Shown in pieces: positions 8,395 through 14,681 of a stretch of 64,000 bases of DNA. Source of the stretch: DATBSK01 sp964501785 (GTDB lineage: Bacteria; Actinomycetota; Acidimicrobiia; IMCC26256; PALSA-555). Both the position numbers and the translations under genes were made by a program. Numbering within the stretch: position 1 is the first letter of the stretch; each line of letters begins with the position of its first letter. Under the pieces are notes generated by a model, which searched no databases, had not been told where the DNA came from, and saw nothing but the letters and a program-made list of their open reading frames with translations. Location: assembly GCA_964501785.1 (NCBI GenBank), contig CAZCUD010000002.1, positions 248,001 through 312,000 of the forward strand, written 5' to 3'.

Positions 8395-8891
8395 TACGCG
8401 CGCCTTCGACCGGCCTTCTTCGTCGTCGCCTTCTTCGACGCAACCTTCTTCGCGGTGGTGCCCTTCGGTGTGCTCGCCGCGCGACGTGTCGTGGCCTTCG
8501 CGCCGTTCCCCCGCCGCGTCTGACGCTTGCGCGCCGGAGCGGGCTCGCTGCGCTCGACGACGGCACCATCGGCATCGAGCTCGACCCAGCGCCGACCCTC
8601 GGCGGCGAGCTCATCGGCGAGGTCGAGCGAGCTCCGCACCTCGTCCATCCGCGCCGACCACTCCGCGCGGACGATGGCCTGCTCCTTGGCGCTCAGCCCG
8701 TCGTAGGAGCGGCTGCCGGCGAGCACCTCGTTGATGTCGCGCAGCGAGAGCGCACCCGACGCCTCGATCTCCCGCCCGATGCGAGCCCAATGCGCCACCT
8801 GCTGGGAGGCGCTCCGGCTCTGCGCCTCGCCCGCGAGCTTGGCCGAGGCGTACAGGTCGTCGTCGATGCGAGCCGGGGACGTCGTGGCCAT
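8394..8891 (-). CDS. ParD-like antitoxin with a histone-H1-like basic tail
   Basis: A 165-residue protein placed immediately upstream of the zeta-like toxin and overlapping it by one base, so its role as antitoxin rests on position plus fold. Residues 1-60 (DDLYASAKLAGEAQSRSASQ, then QVAHWARIGREIEASG) match ParD-like antitoxins that dimerise and bind DNA. The middle (about 65-115) is helical and acidic. From about residue 118 the chain becomes a Lys/Arg/Ala/Thr tail with repeats of AKK, SKK and TKK, like the disordered tails of bacterial histone H1-like proteins. The ATG at 8891 follows GGAGGTCCCCGG. Such a tail is unusual for an antitoxin; it may add non-specific DNA binding. Confidence 0.75.
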   Translation of the reverse strand: MATTSPARIDDDLYASAKLAGEAQSRSASQQVAHWARIGREIEASGALSLRDINEVLAGSRSYDGLSAKEQAIVRAEWSARMDEVRSSLDLADELAAEGRRWVELDADGAVVERSEPAPARKRQTRRGNGAKATTRRAASTPKGTTAKKVASKKATTKKAGRRRA

Positions 8892-8987
8892 CCGGGGACC
8901 TCCGTTCCTCGATCGCTCCAACTGTAGCAATCTGCAACATCCTTGCGCGGAGCGCCTCCTCCTCGCGGGAGGCCAGCCGACGCGAAG

Positions 8988-9011
8988 CAGCGGCCTCCGA
9001 AGAGGCCGCTG
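8988..9011 (-). terminator. UUCG hairpin downstream of truncated tRNA-Gly copy
   Basis: Ten-base perfect arms CAGCGGCCTC (8988-8997) and GAGGCCGCTG (9002-9011) close a four-base loop that reads TTCG on the minus strand. It lies just past the 3' end of the tRNA-Gly fragment in the transcription direction, so it is probably the original tRNA terminator. A near-identical hairpin occurs at 12605-12628. The whole gene-free stretch 8892-9210 holds the antitoxin promoter side, this hairpin, the att repeat, and 140 bases with no recognisable feature. Confidence 0.55.
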
Positions 9012-9022
9012 CGTCAGGGATC

Positions 9023-9067
9023 TGGAGCGGACGACGGGATTCGAACCCGCGACCCTCACCTTGGCAA
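9023..9067 (-). repeat. Left attachment-site copy: 3' half of tRNA-Gly
   Basis: Forty-five bases identical to 12642-12686, running from the encoded CCA end of tRNA-Gly to its anticodon loop. Beyond 9067 the match stops, so this copy has no anticodon arm 5' strand, D arm or 5' acceptor strand and cannot make a tRNA. A tRNA 3' half repeated at the far side of an integrase-bearing segment is the standard footprint of tyrosine-recombinase integration; this is the distal attachment site. Confidence 0.88.
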
Positions 9068-9210
9068 CCAGATAAGAGCCGGTCGTCCGTCGGTGTCCGT
9101 TGCGTGTGTGCAGGTCGTGCCTCTGCGTTGCCGTGCGACTTCGACGCCGCCGTACGCGATTGCGCTCTATCGATTTGGCAACAGCACTCTGCCAGACGGC
9201 GGCGGTCGAT

Positions 9211-9714
9211 CTATTCATCCAGCAGGCGCAACTCGGTGAGCACGTCATTGGCCGCGGAGAAGAGTTTCGAAAGGGGCACATCACCGCGGATCAGGTCATC
9301 AGGAGCCGCGACCGCCGTATAGCCACCTGAGAGCGTCAGCACCTGGAAGCGGACGCTTCCTGCGGTTGGAAGCGGGAAGCGCGTCGTCGGCTCGAACAGA
9401 TCGAGCACCGCTTCAGCCTGAGCGACCACACGTTTGCTGAGAAGCGCGACGCGCGCGTGCTCGCCACCGCCGATCACCCCGCCGCCCGTCGAGAGATAGA
9501 GGCTCGTCGTCCCATCGGAGAGGGAAACGAGAGTCGAGGTTCCCTCATCGTGGGCAATCTCAGTGAGAACACAGAACACTCGCCCGGGATCCGAGGAGTC
9601 GAAGCCGAGGTCGCGTGCGTCGGTTCGAAGTATCAGGTCGCGGAGATCACCGTACGGCGACGAAGACCCAGCCGACTCTTGGCGCCGGTTCTTCCTCTTC
9701 CCGAAGAAGGCCAC
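9211..9714 (-). CDS. Island-borne hypothetical protein
   Basis: A 167-residue protein that I do not recognise. After a very basic start (FGKRKNRRQE, residues 3-12) it looks like a compact alpha/beta protein: DLRDLILRTDARDLGF, then a strand-rich centre with SLSDGTTSLYLSTGGGVIGG, a helix rich in Val/Ala, and a C-terminal helix (LFSAANDVLTELRLLDE). There is no signal peptide, membrane segment or catalytic motif. GTG at 9714 is chosen because GGAGACGGAGGC precedes it; ATG codons further upstream lack such a site. It is the distal gene of the island, after a hairpin terminator, so it has its own promoter region (9715-9828). A role as cargo, perhaps defence or immunity, is guesswork. Confidence 0.55.
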   Translation of the reverse strand: MAFFGKRKNRRQESAGSSSPYGDLRDLILRTDARDLGFDSSDPGRVFCVLTEIAHDEGTSTLVSLSDGTTSLYLSTGGGVIGGGEHARVALLSKRVVAQAEAVLDLFEPTTRFPLPTAGSVRFQVLTLSGGYTAVAAPDDLIRGDVPLSKLFSAANDVLTELRLLDE

Positions 9715-9828
9715 ATCGCCTCCGTCTCCCAGCGCTAGCGGATGAACGCCGCAGCTTCTCATCGAGCGCCTACAGGCGACGCGCAAACGCAGGCCTGAAA
9801 AGACGAACCCGCATGGGAATACACCTTT

Positions 9829-9858
9829 GCACGTCCCGCCCCTTCGGGCGGGACGTGC
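9829..9858 (-). terminator. Perfect 13-bp hairpin after the PIN toxin gene
   Basis: Arms GCACGTCCCGCCC (9829-9841) and GGGCGGGACGTGC (9846-9858) pair perfectly around a CTTC loop, 34 bases past the toxin stop codon. It has no T run, as is common for actinobacterial hairpin terminators. It separates the toxin operon from the downstream island gene. Confidence 0.6.
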
Positions 9859-9891
9859 TCGCGAGCAACTCCGCGCGGACGTCCCTCCGGG

Positions 9892-10338
9892 CTAGAGATC
9901 TGGGTGGATCAGTTGAAGCGAAGGAAACTCTCGGCTCATGGTCTCGAAGTGCTTGAGGTTGTTCGTCAACACGGGCAGCGGCTCGGGCTGCGCGAGCGCG
10001 CTCGCGGCAACCCACATGTCGTTTGCGCCGCTGTCACCGAACTGACCGCGGAACTTGGCGTGCAACTTCGCCCACCAGAGCGCGACGGCGTAGTCGACTG
10101 GAATGATCAAGTGACGCCGGATAAAGCCTTCGAGCGCGTCGCGCCTGCGTGCACCGAGCCGGATCACCTCCGCGGCGCCAAGCAGCTCACCGACCGAGGC
10201 GAACGCAAGGCACAACACGTGACCCTGCAAGAAGGGCGTGAAACGGTCCCTTGCCGCGCCTTCGCGTTCAAAGTGGACGTAGCTGGCTACGTCGGTGTCG
10301 ACCAACAGGGGTCCGGGCGGAACGTCCTCGGGGGTCAC
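9892..10338 (-). CDS. PIN-domain ribonuclease toxin, VapC-like
   Basis: A 148-residue PIN domain, expected to be a metal-dependent endoribonuclease that cleaves tRNA or rRNA when free of its antitoxin. Acidic active-site residues are visible: D14 in LLVDTDVASY, E51 in SVGELL, and D107 in ANDMWVAA. The last canonical site (TNDxxF) reads TNNLKHF, so the fourth acidic residue is replaced by Asn127, which some VapC proteins tolerate. The start ATG overlaps the stop of the upstream partner by four bases (10335-10338), the usual arrangement for an antitoxin-toxin pair. Confidence 0.85.
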   Translation of the reverse strand: MTPEDVPPGPLLVDTDVASYVHFEREGAARDRFTPFLQGHVLCLAFASVGELLGAAEVIRLGARRRDALEGFIRRHLIIPVDYAVALWWAKLHAKFRGQFGDSGANDMWVAASALAQPEPLPVLTNNLKHFETMSREFPSLQLIHPDL

Positions 10339-11252
10339 GGGATCGCGTCAAGGAACGCCGCCGCCTCGTCCTCTGACGTTTCACCGTCAAACAACTCGTT
10401 CGGGTCGGCGACCTCGCTGATGCCCTGTTCGTTGGCTAGCTCCGCGATGGTTCGGCCCCGCCAGAACGCCTGACCGCCATCGTCAAGGACCTCGAGCTGT
10501 TCGGGCCGAACGAGCCTGCGGAGCTCCACGCTGGTAATACGACCGGTGCGAGGGTCGTACGCGACCACGCCCTGCAATTCGGTTTGGCGGCGGAGCCAAG
10601 TTTGGATCTCGTCGGCCTGGGCCTCATCGAATGCCACTGGGACCCGGGTGTTATCGCTGGTCCGCACATGCGCGGTGTGTGACTCGAAATCCGCCTCGAC
10701 CAAGGTTCCGACCACCCGATCCTCGCGTGCGGGTCGCTCACGAGCGCTGCGCCGTCGTTCCCGAAGTTGCACGACCTTTTCGGCATCCAATTGCGCCGAC
10801 CGGCGACCCCGTCGCCGCGGGCGGCCAAGCGTCACAGTCAGCCGTTCGTAGCGACTGCCGATTCCCAGCTCCTCGCCGAGAAGCGTGACCGCGTCCACGA
10901 CGCGGTCATCCGCCGGCGACGAAGGATTGTCCACCAGCGCCAAGAGGTCAGCAGCAGCCAATTCCCCGAGGTGCATGTCCTCAAGATCGAGTTCATCAAG
11001 CCCGGCGCTCAACTCGGGGAGTTCAAGCTCCGCCACAAGGCTTCCGCTTGAGATCCCGCGAAAGATCAGGTGTGTCGTCGCCTCAATTGCACCACCACGC
11101 CTCCCAGTCCGGGCCCGCCGGCCGACGCGCGCCTCGGCCGCCCGTGCGACAGCACGCTCTGTGCCCTCAAGCAGTCGAGCGACGTCCGTTGCCGGAATCG
11201 CTCCAATCCGGGCACTGGGCCCTTCAAGCCGCGCTTGGATGATCTCGCCCAT
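10335..11252 (-). CDS. Long VapB-type antitoxin candidate, partner of PIN toxin
   Basis: A 305-residue protein overlapping the PIN toxin start by four bases. Its size is far above the roughly 70-100 aa of classical VapB. Residues 1-130 are mixed alpha/beta and acidic, 130-175 are strongly basic (RPRRRGRRS, RERRRSARERP) and could bind DNA or RNA, and 180-250 form a strand-rich domain (VVGTLVEADF, TAHVRTSDNTRVPVAF). The last 44 residues (FWRGRTIAELANEQGISE, then PNELF and an acidic FLDAIP end) look like the toxin-neutralising tail of PIN antitoxins. So it appears to be an antitoxin tail fused to a large unknown body. Start ATG 11252 lacks a strong ribosome site; an upstream in-frame start within the 106-base gap to the integrase is possible. 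Confidence 0.65.
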   Translation of the reverse strand: MGEIIQARLEGPSARIGAIPATDVARLLEGTERAVARAAEARVGRRARTGRRGGAIEATTHLIFRGISSGSLVAELELPELSAGLDELDLEDMHLGELAAADLLALVDNPSSPADDRVVDAVTLLGEELGIGSRYERLTVTLGRPRRRGRRSAQLDAEKVVQLRERRRSARERPAREDRVVGTLVEADFESHTAHVRTSDNTRVPVAFDEAQADEIQTWLRRQTELQGVVAYDPRTGRITSVELRRLVRPEQLEVLDDGGQAFWRGRTIAELANEQGISEVADPNELFDGETSEDEAAAFLDAIP

Positions 11253-11358
11253 GCGAGTGATCGTCGCAGATGGTCGCCTTGCACGCACGACGTCTTCTCC
11301 TGGCTGACCCCTCGCAGCTTCGACCCTAGGGGTCCCCTGTGACAGGAGATCCACCCCC

Positions 11359-12492
11359 TCAGCCATCCGCTTCATCAAGAAGCCGGCCCAACAGATCCGC
11401 AGCCTTGTGATCCGTCGCCGCGATGAAGTGCGAGTACACGTTGAGAGTTGTTGACGCCCTTGCGTGTCCGAGGCGGCCGGCCACGGTGGAGATGGGAACG
11501 CCGGCGGCGAGGAGCGTCGTCGCGACGTAGTGGCGCAGGTCGTGCAGCCGCACATGTTCGAGACCTGCAGCACGCCGTAGACGGCCGAATCGATTCGTCA
11601 CGCCGTCCGGGCGCCAGGGCTTCGCGCCATCCGGCTCGAACGAGAACACGAACGATCTGCCGGCGATCGAGATCCCTGCCTGGTTCGCGCGGACCTGGGA
11701 CCGGTCCGCGTGGGATCTCAGGAGGTCCGTGACGGACTCGTCGATGGCGACCCGGTAGGCGCGCCCGTTCTTGGTGCCCTTGAGCACGACGCCGTTGGGA
11801 CCGTCGACGACGCCGCGAGCGAACAGGATCGACCTCCCATCGAGGTCGACGTCGCGCCATTGGAGCCCGCACATCTGACTCCGGCGCGCTCCCGTCGACG
11901 CGGCGAGGCGCAGGTAGCAGTGCAGGTCGGGATCCTCGGTCTCGGCGAGCGCGAGCAGCCTCGCCATGTCGCTCGGACTCGGCGGCACGATCTCGGGTGC
12001 GGTCTCCTTGGGCAACGTCGCGAGCGCGGCCGGGTTCGTCGTGAGCCAGCCCCACTTGAGGCCCTGCTGCAGTGCTCGCCGCAGCACGGCATGGATGCGG
12101 CGCACGGTTGCAGGCGAGAGGGACTTCCCTCGCCTACCGCCGGACGCCCGCAGCTCTGCGTAGAGCAGGTCGACGTCGTGCACGCCGAGGCTCCGGACCG
12201 CGACGTCGCCGATGCGCGGCTTCAGGTAACAGTCGATGACGCTGCGGTGCTGCACGACGGCCCACGGCGTCCACGACGACTCGGCGATCTCGAACCACCG
12301 CTCGAGGAGCTCCCCGACCGTCTCGCCCTCGTGCTCGTCGGCCTCGACGACCAGGCGGGCGAGCTCGCGCTCGGCCTCGCGCTTGGTCCCTCGCACCGAC
12401 CGGCGCAGGTACTTCCGACGTCCCTCGGCGTCGACGCCGGCGTAGGCGACGATCTCCCAGGCCTTGCCCCGCTTGCGCATGTGGCCTCGCAC
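11359..12492 (-). CDS. int: Tyrosine site-specific integrase
   Basis: A 377-residue tyrosine recombinase that should integrate and excise the island at tRNA-Gly. Residues 1-50 are an arm-type DNA-binding domain (GKAWEIVAYAGVDAEGRRKY), about 57-140 a SAM-like core-binding domain, and 170-370 the catalytic domain. The catalytic set is complete: R203 (TGARRS), H317 and R320 (HDLRH), H343 (LGHA) and nucleophile Y353 (NVYSHF). The usual Glu of TGxRxxE is Gln206, a mild change. It lies 150 bases from the tRNA and reads away from it, the typical arrangement for tRNA-targeting integrases. Probably functional. Confidence 0.93.
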   Translation of the reverse strand: MRGHMRKRGKAWEIVAYAGVDAEGRRKYLRRSVRGTKREAERELARLVVEADEHEGETVGELLERWFEIAESSWTPWAVVQHRSVIDCYLKPRIGDVAVRSLGVHDVDLLYAELRASGGRRGKSLSPATVRRIHAVLRRALQQGLKWGWLTTNPAALATLPKETAPEIVPPSPSDMARLLALAETEDPDLHCYLRLAASTGARRSQMCGLQWRDVDLDGRSILFARGVVDGPNGVVLKGTKNGRAYRVAIDESVTDLLRSHADRSQVRANQAGISIAGRSFVFSFEPDGAKPWRPDGVTNRFGRLRRAAGLEHVRLHDLRHYVATTLLAAGVPISTVAGRLGHARASTTLNVYSHFIAATDHKAADLLGRLLDEADG

Positions 12493-12604
12493 GGCCGCTC
12501 CTCCCGGCCAACCCGGTGGAGCGCCGGTCTCTCAAGGCGTTCGAGCGGCCGACATGCCCACACTTGATTGGCAGAGTGATTGGCAATCGCGCCCGGACGC
12601 GAAG

Positions 12605-12628
12605 CAGCGGCCTCCGGAGAGGCCGCTG
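12605..12628 (-). terminator. Hairpin terminator of tRNA-Gly (element-derived copy)
   Basis: Arms CAGCGGCCTC (12605-12614) and GAGGCCGCTG (12619-12628) around a four-base loop, 13 bases past the tRNA 3' end. It is the twin of the hairpin at 8988-9011, differing only in one loop base. The gene-free stretch 12493-12840 holds this hairpin, the att repeat and the tRNA; 12718-12840 shows a TATCCT at 12734-12729 that may be the tRNA -10 box, and nothing else recognisable. Confidence 0.6.
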
Positions 12629-12641
12629 ACCTGCGCATTCT

Positions 12642-12686
12642 TGGAGCGGACGACGGGATTCGAACCCGCGACCCTCACCTTGGCAA
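12642..12686 (-). repeat. Right attachment-site copy within intact tRNA-Gly
   Basis: Identical over 45 bases to 9023-9067. Here the repeat is part of the complete tRNA gene, from the anticodon loop to the CCA end, so integration regenerated a functional tRNA on the integrase side. The match ends exactly at the CCA on one side and in the anticodon loop on the other, which limits the crossover to this interval. Confidence 0.88.
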
Positions 12687-12717
12687 GGTGATGCTCTACC
12701 AACTGAGCCACGTCCGC
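12642..12717 (-). tRNA. tRNA-Gly (anticodon GCC)
   Basis: Complete 76-base cloverleaf read on the minus strand. The acceptor stem is GCGGACG with CGTCCGC, the D arm has GGCTCAGTTGGTAGAGC, the anticodon stem TCACC/GGTGA encloses loop TTGCCAA with anticodon GCC, the T loop is GGTTCGAATCC, and the CCA is encoded. It is the integration target of the adjacent island, which replaced its 3' half with an identical sequence. Confidence 0.97.
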
Positions 12718-12840
12718 GTGAGGCATCGAGGATAGCGCCCGGGAGCCCCTGGAGCGCATGGCGCCCGGACCCCTCCAAGCGCATGCTCCGGACGGCGACC
12801 GGGTATCCCGAGACGGACGCGACGCTCGGAGGTGAGTGCC

Positions 12841-13167
12841 ATGCCCCCTCGTGCATGGAGCGACAAGCGAGAACGCCAGTACGACCACATCAAGGACAGC
12901 CTCGAGGACCGCGGCTACGACGACGACACCGCCGAGGAGATCGCGGCCCGCACCGTCAACAAGGAGCGGGCGCGCGCGGGCGAGTCGAAGACGGCGAGCA
13001 AGACGTCGACCGATGACCTCTCCTCGGGTCGCCGTGGCGGCCTCCGCTCCCACAAGGGCGCAGGCGGGCGGACCTACGACCAGCTGTACGAGGAGGCCAA
13101 GGACAAGAACATCCGCGGCCGCTCGAAGATGAGCAAGAAGGAGCTCGAGCGGGCAGTGGGGCGCTGA
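12841..13167 (+). CDS. Small Rho-N-like (plasmid-stabilisation-annotated) protein
   Basis: A 108-residue highly charged protein. The N-terminal half (WSDKRERQYDHIKDSLEDRG, then DDDTAEEIAARTVNKERAR) and the C-terminal half (TYDQLYEEAKDKNIRGRS, then MSKKELERAV) match a common bacterial family whose C-terminus resembles the N-terminal domain of Rho, and which databases often label plasmid stabilisation protein. Its real role is unproven; nucleic-acid binding is likely from the fold and charge. ATG 12841 lies about eight bases after GGAGGTGAG, which favours it over the GTG at 12832. Two bases separate it from the next gene, so they form an operon. Confidence 0.75.
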   Translation: MPPRAWSDKRERQYDHIKDSLEDRGYDDDTAEEIAARTVNKERARAGESKTASKTSTDDLSSGRRGGLRSHKGAGGRTYDQLYEEAKDKNIRGRSKMSKKELERAVGR

Positions 13168-13169
13168 GC

Positions 13170-13379
13170 ATGCCGCAGACGACCGCCGCCGGGACCACGA
13201 TCCCCGACGAGCTCGCGATCGCGCTGGCGGCCAACGAGACCGCCCAGATCGCCTTCGACCATCTCGACCCGGCCCAACAGCGGGAGTGGGCCTCGCACGT
13301 GGACGATGCCGTGCAGCAGGACACCCGTCAGCGCCGAGCCGCGGAATGCGTCGAAGCGCTGACGCGGGGCGAGCCCTAG
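13170..13379 (+). CDS. YdeI/OmpD-associated-type small protein
   Basis: A 69-residue protein matching the C-terminal portion of the YdeI/OmpD-associated family: IPDELAIALAANETAQIAFD, then HLDPAQQREWASHVDDA and TRQRRAAECVEAL. In full-length homologues this helical segment follows a larger DUF1801-like or DUF1905 domain; here only the tail is present as a stand-alone gene, which is common in actinobacteria. Function unknown; the bacteriocin-protection label comes from one enterobacterial case. It starts two bases after the Rho-N-like gene and ends by overlapping the convergent M23 gene by four bases. Confidence 0.7.
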   Translation: MPQTTAAGTTIPDELAIALAANETAQIAFDHLDPAQQREWASHVDDAVQQDTRQRRAAECVEALTRGEP

Positions 13380-14602
13380 CTCGGGAAGTCGACCACGTTG
13401 AGGGCGAGCGGCAGCTCGTTGCGGCGCGGGCCCGGCGCGGGCTCTTCGACGAAGCCGTCGTCCCCGAACGAGCCCACCACGTCGAAGTCGCTGATCTCGT
13501 AGGGCCAGTTGGTCGCGGCGAGTGGTGCCGGCCCGCGCATCACGTGGAAGTGCAGGTGCGGCTCGCTCGAGTTGCCGGTGCTGCCGAGACGACCGATCAC
13601 CTCGCCGCGCTTCACCCGGTCGCCCTCCTCCACCGAGATCGAGTCCGGCTTGGCGTGGCTGTACAGCGCGTAGAAGCCGTCACCGAGATCGAGGATCACC
13701 GAGTTGCCGGCGAGCCGTTCGATCGGCAGTCCCTCGGGCAGCTCCTGTGGCGTGCCCTCCTCGAGCTCGTCGACGACCGACACGACCGTCGCGTCCGCGA
13801 CCGCGAGCAGCGGCTCGTCGTACGCGAGGTACGACTCGTTCAGCGACGGATCGCCCTCGAACGACGGCAGCAGCCCGTCGGGGACGGAAGGGTCGCCGAC
13901 CCGTGAGGGGTCGACCTGGATCCAGTCGATCGCGTAGCGCTCCGTCGCGTTGAGACGCCCGTTCATGGGCATCTCGGCGCCGCGGTGCGACGAGTTGGTG
14001 CAGCACGCGTTGGCGGCCAGCCACCCGTCGCCCTCGAGCGGCGGGCCGATGCGGAGCGGTGCTCCCTCGCCGAGGCGCATCGGGCCCAGCACCTCGTCGA
14101 GCGAGCTCGGGTACTGGGACGCGACCGGGTGCGAGCCCTCGGGCGGGTCGCCGAAGGACGCGACGAAGCGGTGCGCGAACGTCTCGGGAACCTCGGCACG
14201 CGAGTCGTACACGTCGTCGAAGAGCAGCGTGACGCTCTGCCCCGAGGCGATCTCGTTGGTGGGCTCGGGATCGAGTACGAGCGGACCCAGCGGCACGAGG
14301 CGCGCCGCGATCTCCTGCGGGCCCAGCGACGCGACCACCTCGTCGTCGGGCCCGGTCACGGTGTCGATCCGCTCGAGCACCGCGGGTCGAGGCGAGGCGT
14401 TCAGCACGAGCACCTCGTAGGCGACGTGCACCTTCCCGTCGCTCCCACGGACCGGGATCGGCTCGTGCAGCGAGCTCACGAGCAGCGGCGTCACCTCGTC
14501 GCGAGTGGGCTCCGCGGTCCCTGCGCCGCCGGGCGCGGCGATCGCGAGGAGCAGTGCCGCGGCACCGGCAGCTGAGACGACCACACGGGGGAGATGAGGC
14601 AT
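13376..14602 (-). CDS. Secreted M23 (LytM-type) metallopeptidase
   Basis: A 408-residue exported peptidase, likely acting on peptidoglycan crosslinks. Signal peptide residues 7-27 (cleavage near GGAGTA). A beta-rich domain of about 30-190 is followed by the metallopeptidase fold. Zinc ligands of the M23 type can be placed at H206 (SSHRG), D226 (YAIDW) and the HLHFH motif (H349-H353), with H316 (LYSHAKP) as catalytic histidine. The spacing between H206 and HLHFH is larger than in small LytM enzymes because of an insert around 230-290. The region GDRVKRGEVIGRLGSTGNSS is the typical M23 turn. The ATG at 14602 follows CATCTCC only weakly on the message; the next gene is divergent, 79 bases away. 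Confidence 0.85.
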   Translation of the reverse strand: MPHLPRVVVSAAGAAALLLAIAAPGGAGTAEPTRDEVTPLLVSSLHEPIPVRGSDGKVHVAYEVLVLNASPRPAVLERIDTVTGPDDEVVASLGPQEIAARLVPLGPLVLDPEPTNEIASGQSVTLLFDDVYDSRAEVPETFAHRFVASFGDPPEGSHPVASQYPSSLDEVLGPMRLGEGAPLRIGPPLEGDGWLAANACCTNSSHRGAEMPMNGRLNATERYAIDWIQVDPSRVGDPSVPDGLLPSFEGDPSLNESYLAYDEPLLAVADATVVSVVDELEEGTPQELPEGLPIERLAGNSVILDLGDGFYALYSHAKPDSISVEEGDRVKRGEVIGRLGSTGNSSEPHLHFHVMRGPAPLAATNWPYEISDFDVVGSFGDDGFVEEPAPGPRRNELPLALNVVDFPS

Positions 14603-14681
14603 GGTCGCCCATCGGCCGATCCCGTCCCGATCTTGAGACGTCGGCGGCCGGAGCTCGGAGCTCGCGCAATACCCTGCCCTC

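Larger units (their letters stand above)
9023..12686. mobile_element. 3.66 kb integrative island in tRNA-Gly(GCC)
   Basis: A compact genomic island bounded by 45-bp direct repeats of the tRNA-Gly 3' half. All four genes lie on the minus strand: tyrosine integrase next to the intact tRNA, a 305-aa antitoxin-like protein, a PIN toxin, and an unknown 167-aa protein. No excisionase, replication, conjugation or phage structural gene is visible, so it is either a non-autonomous satellite or a decayed element kept by its toxin-antitoxin pair. Base composition of the antitoxin, toxin and unknown genes looks slightly less GC-rich than the flanks. The hairpin beyond each repeat is also shared, meaning the element brought along tRNA-flanking sequence from an earlier host. 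Confidence 0.85.

Noticed and set aside
9023..9067. Possible second tRNA-Gly gene
   Set aside because: Only the 3' half is present; beyond the anticodon loop the sequence departs completely from a tRNA, so no cloverleaf forms. It is an attachment-site remnant.
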